DNA from: Polyangiaceae bacterium
GTDB lineage: Bacteria; Myxococcota_A; Polyangia; Polyangiales; Polyangiaceae
Reading direction: 5' to 3'
Assembly: GCA_023150915.1 (NCBI GenBank)
Contig: JAKLKA010000008.1
Location: 1-64,000 of the forward strand
Length of the DNA: 64,000 bases
Made by a program: the position numbers and the translations under genes. Under the pieces are notes generated by a model. That model was given only the letters and a program-made list of their open reading frames with translations. It was not told the DNA's origin and ran no database searches. Below are positions 18,338-27,251 of the stretch, in pieces. Every line of letters begins with the position of its first letter. Position 1 is the first letter of the stretch.

Positions 18338-19660
18338 GTGGCGACCAAGAAGAAGCAGCGACCCTCCCCCTCCCCGAAAGTGCCCCTCACCGAGGGCATC
18401 ACCCCGGCCTCGGCTTTCGACAACGCGCTGGTCCAGTTCAACCGGGCGGCCAAGATCATCAAGCTGACCCCGGACCAGGTCGCCGTGATCCGCGAGCCGC
18501 GGCGCATCGTGGAGTGCAAGCTGCCGGTGCGGATGGACGACGGCTCGATCCACGCTTTCAAGGGCTACCGCGTGCAGCACAACATCGCGCGGGGCCCGGC
18601 CAAGGGCGGCGTGCGGTTCCACCCCGACGTGTCGCTCGACGAGGTGAAGGCGCTGGCGTTCTGGATGACCTTCAAGTGCGCCACCATCGGCATCCCGATG
18701 GGCGGGGGCAAGGGCGGCGTGATCGTCGACCCGACCCGGCTCAGCAAGGGCGAGCTCGAGCGCCTGTCGCGGCGGTACTTCGCCGAGATGATCGAGCTGT
18801 TCGGGCCAGACCGCGACGTTCCGGCGCCGGACGTGAACACCAACCCCCAGGTCATGGCCTGGTTCATGGACACGTATTCGATGCACCACGGCGGCGACTA
18901 TCTGCCTGCCGTGGTCACCGGCAAGCCGGTCGAGATCGGCGGCTCGGTGGGGCGCAGCTCGGCCACGGCGCAGGGCATGGTGTTCTGCGTGCGCCGCGCC
19001 GCTGCCCACCTGGGCCTCAGCCTGAGCGGGGCCACGGTGGCAATTCAGGGCTTCGGCAACGCCGGCTCGTTCGCCGCCAAGCTGCTCCGCGAGCAGGGCT
19101 GCAAGATCGTGGCGATCTCGGACGTCTCCGGCGCCTTCAGCCACAAAGACGGCATCGACCCCGACGTGGCCATCGCCCACGTCGAGAAGCACAAGACGCT
19201 GGCAGGCTTCGACCGCGTGAAGGGGGTCGAGAAGATCAAGGACCCGATGAAGCTGCTCGAGCTGCCGGTCGACATCTTGATCCCCGCCGCCCTAGAGAAC
19301 CAGATCACCGGCAAGAACGCCGGGCGCATCAAGGCCAAGGTGGTGGCCGAGTGCGCCAACGGGCCTTGCACGCCCGAGGCCGACGACATCTTCGAGAAGA
19401 AGCGGGTCTTCGTCATTCCGGACATCTTGTGCAACGCCGGCGGGGTGGCCGTCTCTTACCTCGAGTGGGTTCAGAACCGGATGGGGTACTACTGGCGCTA
19501 CCAGCGCGTGCTCGAGGATCTGGAGCACATGATGAACACCGCATTCGACACCGTGCTCAAGACGGCCCTGCACTACGACGTGCCGCTGCGCACGGCGGCC
19601 TTCATCGTGTCCATCGAGCGTGTGGCCCGGGCCTCGGAGCTGCGCGGCCTGTACGCCTGA
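18338..19660 (+). CDS. gdhA: Glu/Leu/Phe/Val-type dehydrogenase, probably glutamate dehydrogenase
   Basis: GTG start MATKKKQRPSPSPK; GYRVQHNIARGPAKGGVRFHPDVSLDEVKALAFWMTFKCA, PMGGGKGGVIVDP, VAIQGFGNAGSFAA, ECANGPCTPEAD. Confidence 0.93.
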   Translation: MATKKKQRPSPSPKVPLTEGITPASAFDNALVQFNRAAKIIKLTPDQVAVIREPRRIVECKLPVRMDDGSIHAFKGYRVQHNIARGPAKGGVRFHPDVSLDEVKALAFWMTFKCATIGIPMGGGKGGVIVDPTRLSKGELERLSRRYFAEMIELFGPDRDVPAPDVNTNPQVMAWFMDTYSMHHGGDYLPAVVTGKPVEIGGSVGRSSATAQGMVFCVRRAAAHLGLSLSGATVAIQGFGNAGSFAAKLLREQGCKIVAISDVSGAFSHKDGIDPDVAIAHVEKHKTLAGFDRVKGVEKIKDPMKLLELPVDILIPAALENQITGKNAGRIKAKVVAECANGPCTPEADDIFEKKRVFVIPDILCNAGGVAVSYLEWVQNRMGYYWRYQRVLEDLEHMMNTAFDTVLKTALHYDVPLRTAAFIVSIERVARASELRGLYA

Positions 19661-19667
19661 GCGCGCC

Positions 19668-20429
19668 ATGCGCATCGCAACCTGGAACGTGAACTCGATC
19701 CGGGCGCGCATCGACGCCGTGGTCGACTGGCTGGGGCGTGCCCTGCCCGACGTCTTGTGCCTGCAAGAGACCAAGGTGGTCGACGACGACTTCCCGACCG
19801 ACGAGCTGCAGCGGCTGGGCTACGCCGTGGCCATGGCCGGGCAGAAGACCTACAACGGCGTGGCCATCGCCTCGCGCCTGCCGATGAAGGACGTCCGCAT
19901 CGGGCTCGCGGGCGGCGAGCGCGACGCCGAAAAGCGGCTGATCGCGGCCACGGTGGGCGGCGTGCGCGTGCTCTCGGCGTACGTCCCCAACGGCAAGTCG
20001 GTGGACAGCCCGAGCTTCGCCGCCAAGCTCGAGTTCATGGAGCGGCTGGCCCTCACCCTCACGCCCTTGGGGACGGTGGCGCTGTGCGGCGACTTCAACA
20101 TCGCCCCCGACGAGCGCGACGTGTTCGATCCGGACGCGATGCGCGGGCAGCTCCACTTTCACCCCGACGAGCACCGCGCCCTTGCCCGCCTGACTGCGCT
20201 CGGCCTGGTGGACGCCTATCGCCTGCACCACACCGAGGGTGGCCGCTACTCGTGGTGGGACTACCGCGGCGGCGGCCTGCAGAAGAACCAGGGCCTGCGC
20301 ATCGACCTGGTGCTGTTGAGTCGCGACCTGGCCGACCGCTGCACCCACGCCGAGATCGACGCAAGCGAGCGCCACAAGGACAAGCCGTCGGATCACGCGC
20401 CGGTGGTGGTGGACGTCGCGCTGGCCTGA
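19668..20429 (+). CDS. xthA: Exonuclease III
   Basis: MRIATWNVNSIRARI, VLCLQETKV, GDFNIAPDERDVFDP, RIDLVLLSRDLA, KPSDHAPVVVD. Confidence 0.95.
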   Translation: MRIATWNVNSIRARIDAVVDWLGRALPDVLCLQETKVVDDDFPTDELQRLGYAVAMAGQKTYNGVAIASRLPMKDVRIGLAGGERDAEKRLIAATVGGVRVLSAYVPNGKSVDSPSFAAKLEFMERLALTLTPLGTVALCGDFNIAPDERDVFDPDAMRGQLHFHPDEHRALARLTALGLVDAYRLHHTEGGRYSWWDYRGGGLQKNQGLRIDLVLLSRDLADRCTHAEIDASERHKDKPSDHAPVVVDVALA

Positions 20430-20434
20430 GCACG

Positions 20435-21523
20435 TCACTCCGCCGCGAGCGGCGCGAAGGCCCCGGCGTCTTCCAGCTCACGGAGGGTGGAAAGCGCCCC
20501 CACCGCCACGCGCCCACGCTCCAGAAAGCGCTCGGACTCGGGATCCGTCTCGAGGCAGCGGGTCACCCGTGACAGCGCCGTGAGATACACGATCTCCCGC
20601 GCGAGCCCGCCTCCGCGATGGACCCGGGTCGCGATGGCCACCGCCCCTGCCGCCGGCGCCCCCACCTCGAGCAGCAAGCGCACGGTCTCGACGAAGTCCG
20701 CACCGCGGCGCACCGCCAGCGCCGCCAGATGGCGGTGCCCCAGCTCGGCGCGGCGCTGATCGCCCAGGTAGCCGAGCCGCTGTTCGATCAAGAGCGCGCG
20801 ACCCTCTTCGTCGTCGGACCCCTGGGCCGTGCCAATCGAGAAGATGGCGCAGCGCTCGAGGGCCGCGCGCACGCGCGGCAGGGCATGCCCCAGGACCTCG
20901 TGGTGAACGATGCGCTCGGACTCGGTGGCCGAGAGGCGACAGCCGCCGCGAACCACGATCACGCCGTCGCCGGTGGCCGCGGCCGAAACCAGATCGGGGC
21001 TCACGGTCACCCGAAACGGGAGCCGCAGCTCGCCCACGGCGCTGCGCATCAGGCTGAGCAAGCTGTCGCCTCGGGTGTCGTCGTCGGTCTCGACCTGCGG
21101 GGTGGGCTCGGGCCCGATCGGGGCGTGGGACCAGGCCGTCGCCCAGGCCTCGGCGGCGTCGCTGTCGTGGCCCTGCCCGACGGAGAAGCGTCGGTCGGCG
21201 CGCTCCGCGAAGTCGGGCTCTCCGATCCGTTCGGCCAGCTCGGCTTCGATCGAAAGCTCGCGCGCCCGCGCGGCATACAGCGGCCCGACCCCGCCCAAGA
21301 GCTCGACCCGATCGGCGACCCCATCGAGCAGCGCCCGGAGCCCGCTCAGATCGGGGGCGGCGGCCAGCTGCCACCGCGGAGCAAGGGCCTCGCCGCGCTC
21401 CCAGCCCGCGACCAGCCTTGCCTGCTCGGCCCGCACGCCGAGCGGCCGGCAGCGTTCGACCAGGGCGATCGTGCGCTCGGCCTGGCCAAGCCCCCGGGCG
21501 ACCTCGCGCCAGAGGGTGGTCAT
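20435..21523 (-). CDS. Divergent DUF1704 (MATCAP/KIAA0895-like) metallopeptidase family protein
   Basis: HExxxH motif in ATESERIVHHEVLGHALPRV, downstream EEGRALLIEQRLGYL at the position of the family QEGLA motif, and C-terminal ATRVHRGGGLAREIVYLTALSRV resembling the DUF1704 RVyRGGGLtkDavYL block. Confidence 0.75.
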   Translation of the reverse strand: MTTLWREVARGLGQAERTIALVERCRPLGVRAEQARLVAGWERGEALAPRWQLAAAPDLSGLRALLDGVADRVELLGGVGPLYAARARELSIEAELAERIGEPDFAERADRRFSVGQGHDSDAAEAWATAWSHAPIGPEPTPQVETDDDTRGDSLLSLMRSAVGELRLPFRVTVSPDLVSAAATGDGVIVVRGGCRLSATESERIVHHEVLGHALPRVRAALERCAIFSIGTAQGSDDEEGRALLIEQRLGYLGDQRRAELGHRHLAALAVRRGADFVETVRLLLEVGAPAAGAVAIATRVHRGGGLAREIVYLTALSRVTRCLETDPESERFLERGRVAVGALSTLRELEDAGAFAPLAAE

Positions 21524-22839
21524 AGCTTGTTGGCGGCGATGTTCGCCAGCTCGCTGCGCTCCCCTTTCGAGAGCAGCATGTGGGCGGTGATGGTCTCGCC
21601 GCGCAAACGGTCGAGGGCCACGCTGAGGCCGTTGGTGGCGCTGTCGACGTACGGATTGTCGATCTGGAACGGATCGCCGGTGAGCACGATCTTGGTGCCC
21701 TCGCCGCAGCGAGTGATCACGGTCTTCACCTCGTGCGGGGTGAGGTTCTGTGCTTCGTCCACGATCACGTACTGCTGCGGCAAGCTTCGCCCGCGGATGT
21801 ACGTCAGCGGCTCGACCTGGATCTGGCCCGAGTCCAGCAGCTCTTCGAAACCGCGCACGCCACGCCGCTTGCCCCCACCGGCCGCCAGCAGAAACTCGAG
21901 GTTGTCGAAGATGGGCTGCATCCAGGGGTTCAGCTTCTCTTCGATGTCGCCGGGCAAGAAGCCCAGGTCGCGCCCCATGGGCATCACCGGGCGGCTGACC
22001 AGCAAGCGCGCGTACGCACCGTCGTCGACCGTGCGGCGCAGACCGGCCGCCAGCGCGAGCAAGGTCTTGCCCGTTCCGGCTTTGCCCACCATGGTGACCA
22101 GGCGGATCGAGTCGTCGAGCAGCAGATCGAGGGCGAAGCTCTGCTCTTTGTTGCGCGGGCGGATGCCCGACAGCCCCTCACGCGGCGTGCGAAGCGCGCG
22201 GATCTCGCCCTTGTCCCCGTGAAAGCGGGCCAGGCCGGTGCGCTGCCGCGGGCTGTCGTCGCGTAGCAAGATGCAGACGTTCGCGTACAGGTTGGCCTGA
22301 CCGTTGGCAGCCATGACCCCGGTCTCGAAGAAGCGATCGAGCTCTTCGGCCTTGACCAGCAGCTCGACGATGCCGGTGTCGAGGTGCTCGACGTCCACCG
22401 ACTGGTTCTCGTAAGCCTCGGTGCGCAGCCCGAAGGCATCCGCGCGGATGCGCAGATTGACGTCCATGGTGACGAAGATGGTGGGACGGTCGGGGTATTG
22501 ATCACGCAGCTCGACGGCACACTGCAAGATGGCGTGGTCACCCGACGACGGGCGGAGCGCGATCTTCACCTCGGGGCGAGTGCTCGGAACGTACACGCGC
22601 AACGTCCCACCCTCGCCGGTCTTCACGCCTTCCGAGAGCGAGCCATACTTCTCGCGCTGGCCATCGAGGAGCCGCGACACCGTGCGCGCGTTGCGACCGC
22701 GCTCGGCGTTGTCGCGCTTGAACTGATCGATCTCCTCGAGGACGTAGATCGGCAGGATCAGGTCGTTGTCCTCGAACTTGAAAATGGCGTACGGGTCGTG
22801 GAGCAGGACGTTCGTGTCGAGGACGTAGTTCTTCTTCAT
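21520..22839 (-). CDS. PhoH family ATPase with N-terminal PIN domain (PhoH2-type)
   Basis: MKKNYVLDTNVLLHDPYAIFKFEDNDLILPIYVLEEIDQFK (PIN); RPRNKEQSFALDLLLDDSIRLVTMVGKAGTGKTLLALAAGL; YVIVDEAQNLTPHEVKTVITRCGEGTKIVLTGDPFQIDNPYVD. Confidence 0.93.
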   Translation of the reverse strand: MKKNYVLDTNVLLHDPYAIFKFEDNDLILPIYVLEEIDQFKRDNAERGRNARTVSRLLDGQREKYGSLSEGVKTGEGGTLRVYVPSTRPEVKIALRPSSGDHAILQCAVELRDQYPDRPTIFVTMDVNLRIRADAFGLRTEAYENQSVDVEHLDTGIVELLVKAEELDRFFETGVMAANGQANLYANVCILLRDDSPRQRTGLARFHGDKGEIRALRTPREGLSGIRPRNKEQSFALDLLLDDSIRLVTMVGKAGTGKTLLALAAGLRRTVDDGAYARLLVSRPVMPMGRDLGFLPGDIEEKLNPWMQPIFDNLEFLLAAGGGKRRGVRGFEELLDSGQIQVEPLTYIRGRSLPQQYVIVDEAQNLTPHEVKTVITRCGEGTKIVLTGDPFQIDNPYVDSATNGLSVALDRLRGETITAHMLLSKGERSELANIAANKL

Positions 22840-22962
22840 GAGGCTCCGGTCAGCCGGTACGTGTCGAATGAGCAGTGTCCTTCGACGTGGCCTCTCCTGC
22901 AACGAGCAATCGCCCTCACCCACCCCTTGCCCGACGCCGAAAGGCGCGCGACCCTCCGCCCC

Positions 22963-23976
22963 ATGAAGCGCACGTTCTTGGTGTTTTCCGCGGCTTTGGC
23001 GCTGGCCGGCTGCTCGCGCACCGCGCCCGACACGCGCTGGCCACCACCCGGGCCCGCGGGGGGTCTGCCGTACGCTCCGCTGCCCGACGACGCCGACCGC
23101 GACGAGTCGACGGTCGCCGCCACACCGCCCGTGAGCGTGGTGGCGCCGAAGGCCATCGACGGCACGCTTCCGGCGCAGCCGCCGGTGGTGCTGGCCCGCG
23201 CGCACGCCTGCAAAGACAGGCAGTGCACGCTGCAGGGTTTCGTTCCCGACCCCAGCTTCGGCAAGGCGGCGCCGAGCGGCGCGGACTCGCCCGGCACGCT
23301 CTGGTTGCAAGAGATCGCGCCGGGCAGCGTGCTGGTGATCCCACGCCATCATCAGCTCGAGGTGTTCGCCCTGGCGCTCACCGGCAGCGCCCTGGCGAGC
23401 GGCGATGACGGCGGCGCCATGAAACTGGACGCTTGGAGCGCGCTTCGGGCCCCAGGTGGCGGCGTGACCATCCGGGCCGGCGACGACGGTGCGAAGCTGG
23501 TGATGGGGCTCGCCGCCAAGACCGGCACGGTGCCGAGCGCCGCCCGGCAGGCCCAGGACAAACCGTTCGCCGTGCGCTGGAAGAAGCGGCCGGCTCCGCT
23601 GGCGGTGGCAACGCTACCGAGCACCCAGGACCTGAGCTGGGGCGGCGGCGCGTTCCATGCCCGGATCGGCTTCGGGGCCGAGAGCCCGATCCCCGGCAGC
23701 TGGGGAGTGTTGCTCTCGGCGCCCGGCGCAGAGATCAAGGAGCACGATCACCCGACCTGGGAGCACGTGGCAGTGCTCGACGGCATGGGAACCATGCAGG
23801 TCGACGGGCAAGCTCACCCCGTGAAGCCGGGCAGCGTGTTCGACCTCGCCCCCGGCGTGAAACACGCCTTCACCCCCTCGGGCGACCGTGGGCTCGTGGT
23901 GGTACAGATGTACACGCCTTCGGGCCCAGAGCAGCGGTTCGTGAAGCTCTCGGCGGCCGAAGCGGCCAAAAAGTAG
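22963..23976 (+). CDS. Lipoprotein with cupin domain
   Basis: MKRTFLVFSAALALAGCSR lipobox; HDHPTWEHVAVLDGMGTMQVDGQAHPVKPGSVFDLAPGVKHAFTPSGD cupin motifs. Confidence 0.85.
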   Translation: MKRTFLVFSAALALAGCSRTAPDTRWPPPGPAGGLPYAPLPDDADRDESTVAATPPVSVVAPKAIDGTLPAQPPVVLARAHACKDRQCTLQGFVPDPSFGKAAPSGADSPGTLWLQEIAPGSVLVIPRHHQLEVFALALTGSALASGDDGGAMKLDAWSALRAPGGGVTIRAGDDGAKLVMGLAAKTGTVPSAARQAQDKPFAVRWKKRPAPLAVATLPSTQDLSWGGGAFHARIGFGAESPIPGSWGVLLSAPGAEIKEHDHPTWEHVAVLDGMGTMQVDGQAHPVKPGSVFDLAPGVKHAFTPSGDRGLVVVQMYTPSGPEQRFVKLSAAEAAKK

Positions 23977-24013
23977 TGTTTTGATGCGCGCGGCTCGATC
24001 CTAGGACCTCCCC

Positions 24014-26365
24014 GTGGGCTTCTCGCTCAAGAGCTTCATTCTGCCGGCCGCCGCGGTGGCCTACGTGTGCTTTGGCGCCGTCTCGACGCGGGGTGGTACC
24101 TGGCCGTGGGTTGCTCTGGTGGCCCTGACGCTTGCGCTCGCATGGGTCTGGCGCCGGACCGAGACGCCGCGCGCCGGTGAAGACCACACCGAGCTCCTGG
24201 CTCGGCGAGTCGTCCGCGCAGTGGCGTGGGGCGCAGCGCTGTGGGTCGCCGCGCGCACCGGACGGGCGGGCAGCGCCGGGCTCGACGCCGTGGCCAACGT
24301 GGGCGTCGGCACGGCCACCGTCGCGGCGCTGGTCGGCCTGGCGCGCATTGCGTCCCTGGGCGGGTTGCTCGCCCCACCGCCAGCCACGCGGTCGCTCGAT
24401 GCCGCGGGCTTCGCCGCATTCCTCTGGGCCATCGCCGTCGCTGCACCCGCGACGCGCGCCACGCTGCCCGAGCAGATGGTTCGGCTCGACCCGCTGGCGA
24501 TCGACTATGCGACGACCAGCGCGGGCGCGGGGAGCTTGCTCGTGCTGGTGGCGGCAAGCCTGCGCTTGCGCATTCTGCGACGGCTGGAGCTCGGCGCCGC
24601 CGACCGCGCCAGCGGCGCCTTGGCGCTGTCGCTGACCGCGTTCTCGGTGGCCGTCCCGGCCGCCTTGCTGGACGTGGCCGCTCCGGACCGCTTGTTGCCG
24701 GTCGCGGTGCTGCTGGCTGCCCTGGGGGCGACCTGGGCGGCCGAGACCCGCGAGCCGACCCATGTCAGCCGCACCCTGCGCGGGGTGCTGGCGGTGGCGC
24801 TCTTGGGTGCGCCCACGCTGCTGCTCACCGGCTTCGTGGCGCGTAGCATTCCGGCCCACGCGGGCGCCGTGGTGCTGGTGGCGTCGGTGCTGGCGATCTG
24901 CATCGGCCTGATCGCGCGCCGCGTGGCTTCTTCGCTCGCACCCGAGCAGTCGCGCTGGCTCGAAGCCGTGGACAGCGCGAGCCGCGGTGCGCTGCAGCCC
25001 GAACCGGACGCTGCCATCGTGGCGGCGCTGGCAGCGCTGTCGAAGGCCACCGCGGTTCCCGGGGCCCGCCCCGAGCTCTGGCGGAGCGATCCGGAAGAGG
25101 TGCTCAGCGTGGATCTGGCGGGCTACCTCCATGTGGACCGGACCCGGGCTCCAGAGCGCATCTACGATCTCGCGCTGGCCGAGCCCGAGCGCACCCTTCG
25201 TGCCGAGGTGCTGGCAGCGCTCGAGGTACGGCGGCCAGAGGTTCGACCGCTCCTGGCGTGGTTCAAGAGCCGAAGGGCGCTCTCTGCCACGGTGGTGCTC
25301 GACGAAGATGGCCCGCTCGGCTTCTTGCTCTTGCCACAGGGGACGCGTTCCAGCTCGATGACGCTGGAAGAGGCCCGGGCCGTCCGCACGCTGACCGACC
25401 GTGTCAGCGCGCTGCTCGCGGTGTCTTCCGCGCTGGCACGCTCCCGCGAGCGCGAGCTCTTGGCCATCGCGCGGGCCGAGCGCGCCGACGACGAGGTCGA
25501 GCGACTGGGCCACATCATCGGGCTGGGGAGCGGGCGCAACGTGGCGCAGGCCGAACGCGCCGCGCGGCGCGCCAAGGTCGCGCTCTACAGCCCCGCGGCG
25601 CGCATGGTCGTGGGCGAGCTCGAACGGCTGGGCCGACTGGGTGCGCCCGTGGTGCTGCGAACGCCGCCGGGGGTCGATGCCACGGGCTGGGCGGCCATCG
25701 TGCACCTGGCCAGCCCACGCAGCGGTGGCCCATTCATCGTGGTCGACGGCACCAGCGGCAGCGAGCACGACCAGGGCTCGTGGCAGAACCCCGAGCGCTC
25801 GCCGCTCGCGCTGGCGGACGGCGGCACGCTGTGCCTGCTCGACGCCGCGGCGCTGCCCCTCGAGATCCAAGAGCACGTCAGCCGCAGCCTGTCGCGCCAC
25901 GGCGACGCGGCCGTGCGCGGGTCGGTGACGCACGCATCACTGGTGGCCAGTCTGCGGGCGCCGCTCGCCGAGCTGGTGGAGCAGGGGCGCTTGGAGAAGG
26001 GCCTGGCGCGTTTTTTGGGCAGCGCCGAGGTCGCGCTGCCCGCCTTGGCCGAGCGCGCCGAAGACATCCGCGCCCTGTGCTTGGATGCGTCGGCCCGATC
26101 CGGCCTGGAGAAGGACGGGCGACCGATGGGGCTCGACACCTCTGCGCTCCGGCTGCTCTCGGAGCACGAATGGCCGGGCAACGACCACGAGCTGGAAGAC
26201 GTGCTCGCCCGTGCCACGCGCGCCGCATCGGGCTCGGTGCTCACCGCGAGCGACCTCGGTGCCGCCGGGTTCTCGCCGCTGGTGTCCCAGGCGGCCAGCG
26301 TCACGCCCATTCCGGTGGTCACCCGCCGGCGGATGCGCGCGCGGCGACCGCCGCGGAGTCGCTGA
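24014..26365 (+). CDS. Polytopic membrane protein with degenerate sigma-54-activator (NtrC-like) AAA+ domain
   Basis: About 300 N-terminal residues rich in TM segments; C-terminal block aligns by eye to NtrC-type AAA+ (YSPAARMVVGELERLGRLGAPVVLRTPPGVDATGWAAIVHLAS... LADGGTLCLLDAAALPLEIQEHVSRSLS... LALPALAERAEDIRAL... ALRLLSEHEWPGNDHELEDVLARA) but lacks GExGTGKE and GAFTGA. Confidence 0.75.
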   Translation: MGFSLKSFILPAAAVAYVCFGAVSTRGGTWPWVALVALTLALAWVWRRTETPRAGEDHTELLARRVVRAVAWGAALWVAARTGRAGSAGLDAVANVGVGTATVAALVGLARIASLGGLLAPPPATRSLDAAGFAAFLWAIAVAAPATRATLPEQMVRLDPLAIDYATTSAGAGSLLVLVAASLRLRILRRLELGAADRASGALALSLTAFSVAVPAALLDVAAPDRLLPVAVLLAALGATWAAETREPTHVSRTLRGVLAVALLGAPTLLLTGFVARSIPAHAGAVVLVASVLAICIGLIARRVASSLAPEQSRWLEAVDSASRGALQPEPDAAIVAALAALSKATAVPGARPELWRSDPEEVLSVDLAGYLHVDRTRAPERIYDLALAEPERTLRAEVLAALEVRRPEVRPLLAWFKSRRALSATVVLDEDGPLGFLLLPQGTRSSSMTLEEARAVRTLTDRVSALLAVSSALARSRERELLAIARAERADDEVERLGHIIGLGSGRNVAQAERAARRAKVALYSPAARMVVGELERLGRLGAPVVLRTPPGVDATGWAAIVHLASPRSGGPFIVVDGTSGSEHDQGSWQNPERSPLALADGGTLCLLDAAALPLEIQEHVSRSLSRHGDAAVRGSVTHASLVASLRAPLAELVEQGRLEKGLARFLGSAEVALPALAERAEDIRALCLDASARSGLEKDGRPMGLDTSALRLLSEHEWPGNDHELEDVLARATRAASGSVLTASDLGAAGFSPLVSQAASVTPIPVVTRRRMRARRPPRSR

Positions 26366-27251
26366 CGGCAGCGGCGAGCCCGAGCCGCCGATCGAGCTCG
26401 CCCAAGAGCTCGGCCACCGCGCTGCCCGCGCGCGCGGCATCGGAGGTCACACCGCGCCGAATCGGATCGGGCACGTCGCTCAGGGCCTTCACCAGGGTCT
26501 TCTGCGCGCGAACACGCTCGAGCGCGCGCAACACCAGCGCACGCCCGGCGCCGCTGGACACCAGCGAAAGCGCTGCCCCGGACCAGCGGAACACCGGCAA
26601 CTGGCGGGTCGCGGTCGCCAGGTCGGTGAGCGGCGAGGCGGCGATCAGCGCCTGAAGCGTTGCCTCGAATCGAGGGGTGGCCGTGGGGCTGACGGGGGTC
26701 ATCTCGGCGAGACGCACCGATTCTTGGCGCTCGCTGACGCGGCGCACGTCACGCCAACGCGTGATCCGCGAGGGAGGCTTGGCGCCACGATACACGCGAC
26801 GCCCGACCCAGAAGCTCACGTGGGTGTCGACCCGAACGACCTCGAGCATCCGCGAAAACGTGGCATGGCGCGCCAGCGCCTCGCCGAGGGTCTTCGGCGC
26901 CCCGGCCACGTGCACCGTCTCGAGTGCCATGTCGAGCAGGCGCTGCGGCCGGTCCGCGCCGAACACCCCCACCAGGCTCGGATTTGCCGACTGCAAGAGG
27001 TCGTTCAACGCGCACACCATCAACCACTCGCCGGCGCTGGGGTCGGGCAGCGCGTCCACGGCACACAGGCGGCGGGCAACCCGGATGCGCCGCGCACGGA
27101 CTTCGTCGATGGCGGTCGAGGCGAACGCGCCGTGCTCGGCCACGGCCAGCGCCCGCTGGTGTCCGATGGGTGGAAGGGGGCGCAGCTCACCCCCGGCCAT
27201 GAGCGGCAAGAGCACGCGACTTGCCAGCTCGGCGACCAGCTGCCCACTCAT
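26319..27251 (-). CDS. Conserved-looking protein of unknown function (second gene of a pair)
   Basis: ATG at 27251 overlaps the stop of the upstream gene (27248); MSGQLVAELASRVLLPLMAGGELRPLPPIGH...; good codon bias; no recognised domain. Confidence 0.65.
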   Translation of the reverse strand: MSGQLVAELASRVLLPLMAGGELRPLPPIGHQRALAVAEHGAFASTAIDEVRARRIRVARRLCAVDALPDPSAGEWLMVCALNDLLQSANPSLVGVFGADRPQRLLDMALETVHVAGAPKTLGEALARHATFSRMLEVVRVDTHVSFWVGRRVYRGAKPPSRITRWRDVRRVSERQESVRLAEMTPVSPTATPRFEATLQALIAASPLTDLATATRQLPVFRWSGAALSLVSSGAGRALVLRALERVRAQKTLVKALSDVPDPIRRGVTSDAARAGSAVAELLGELDRRLGLAAAVSDSAAVAARASAGG

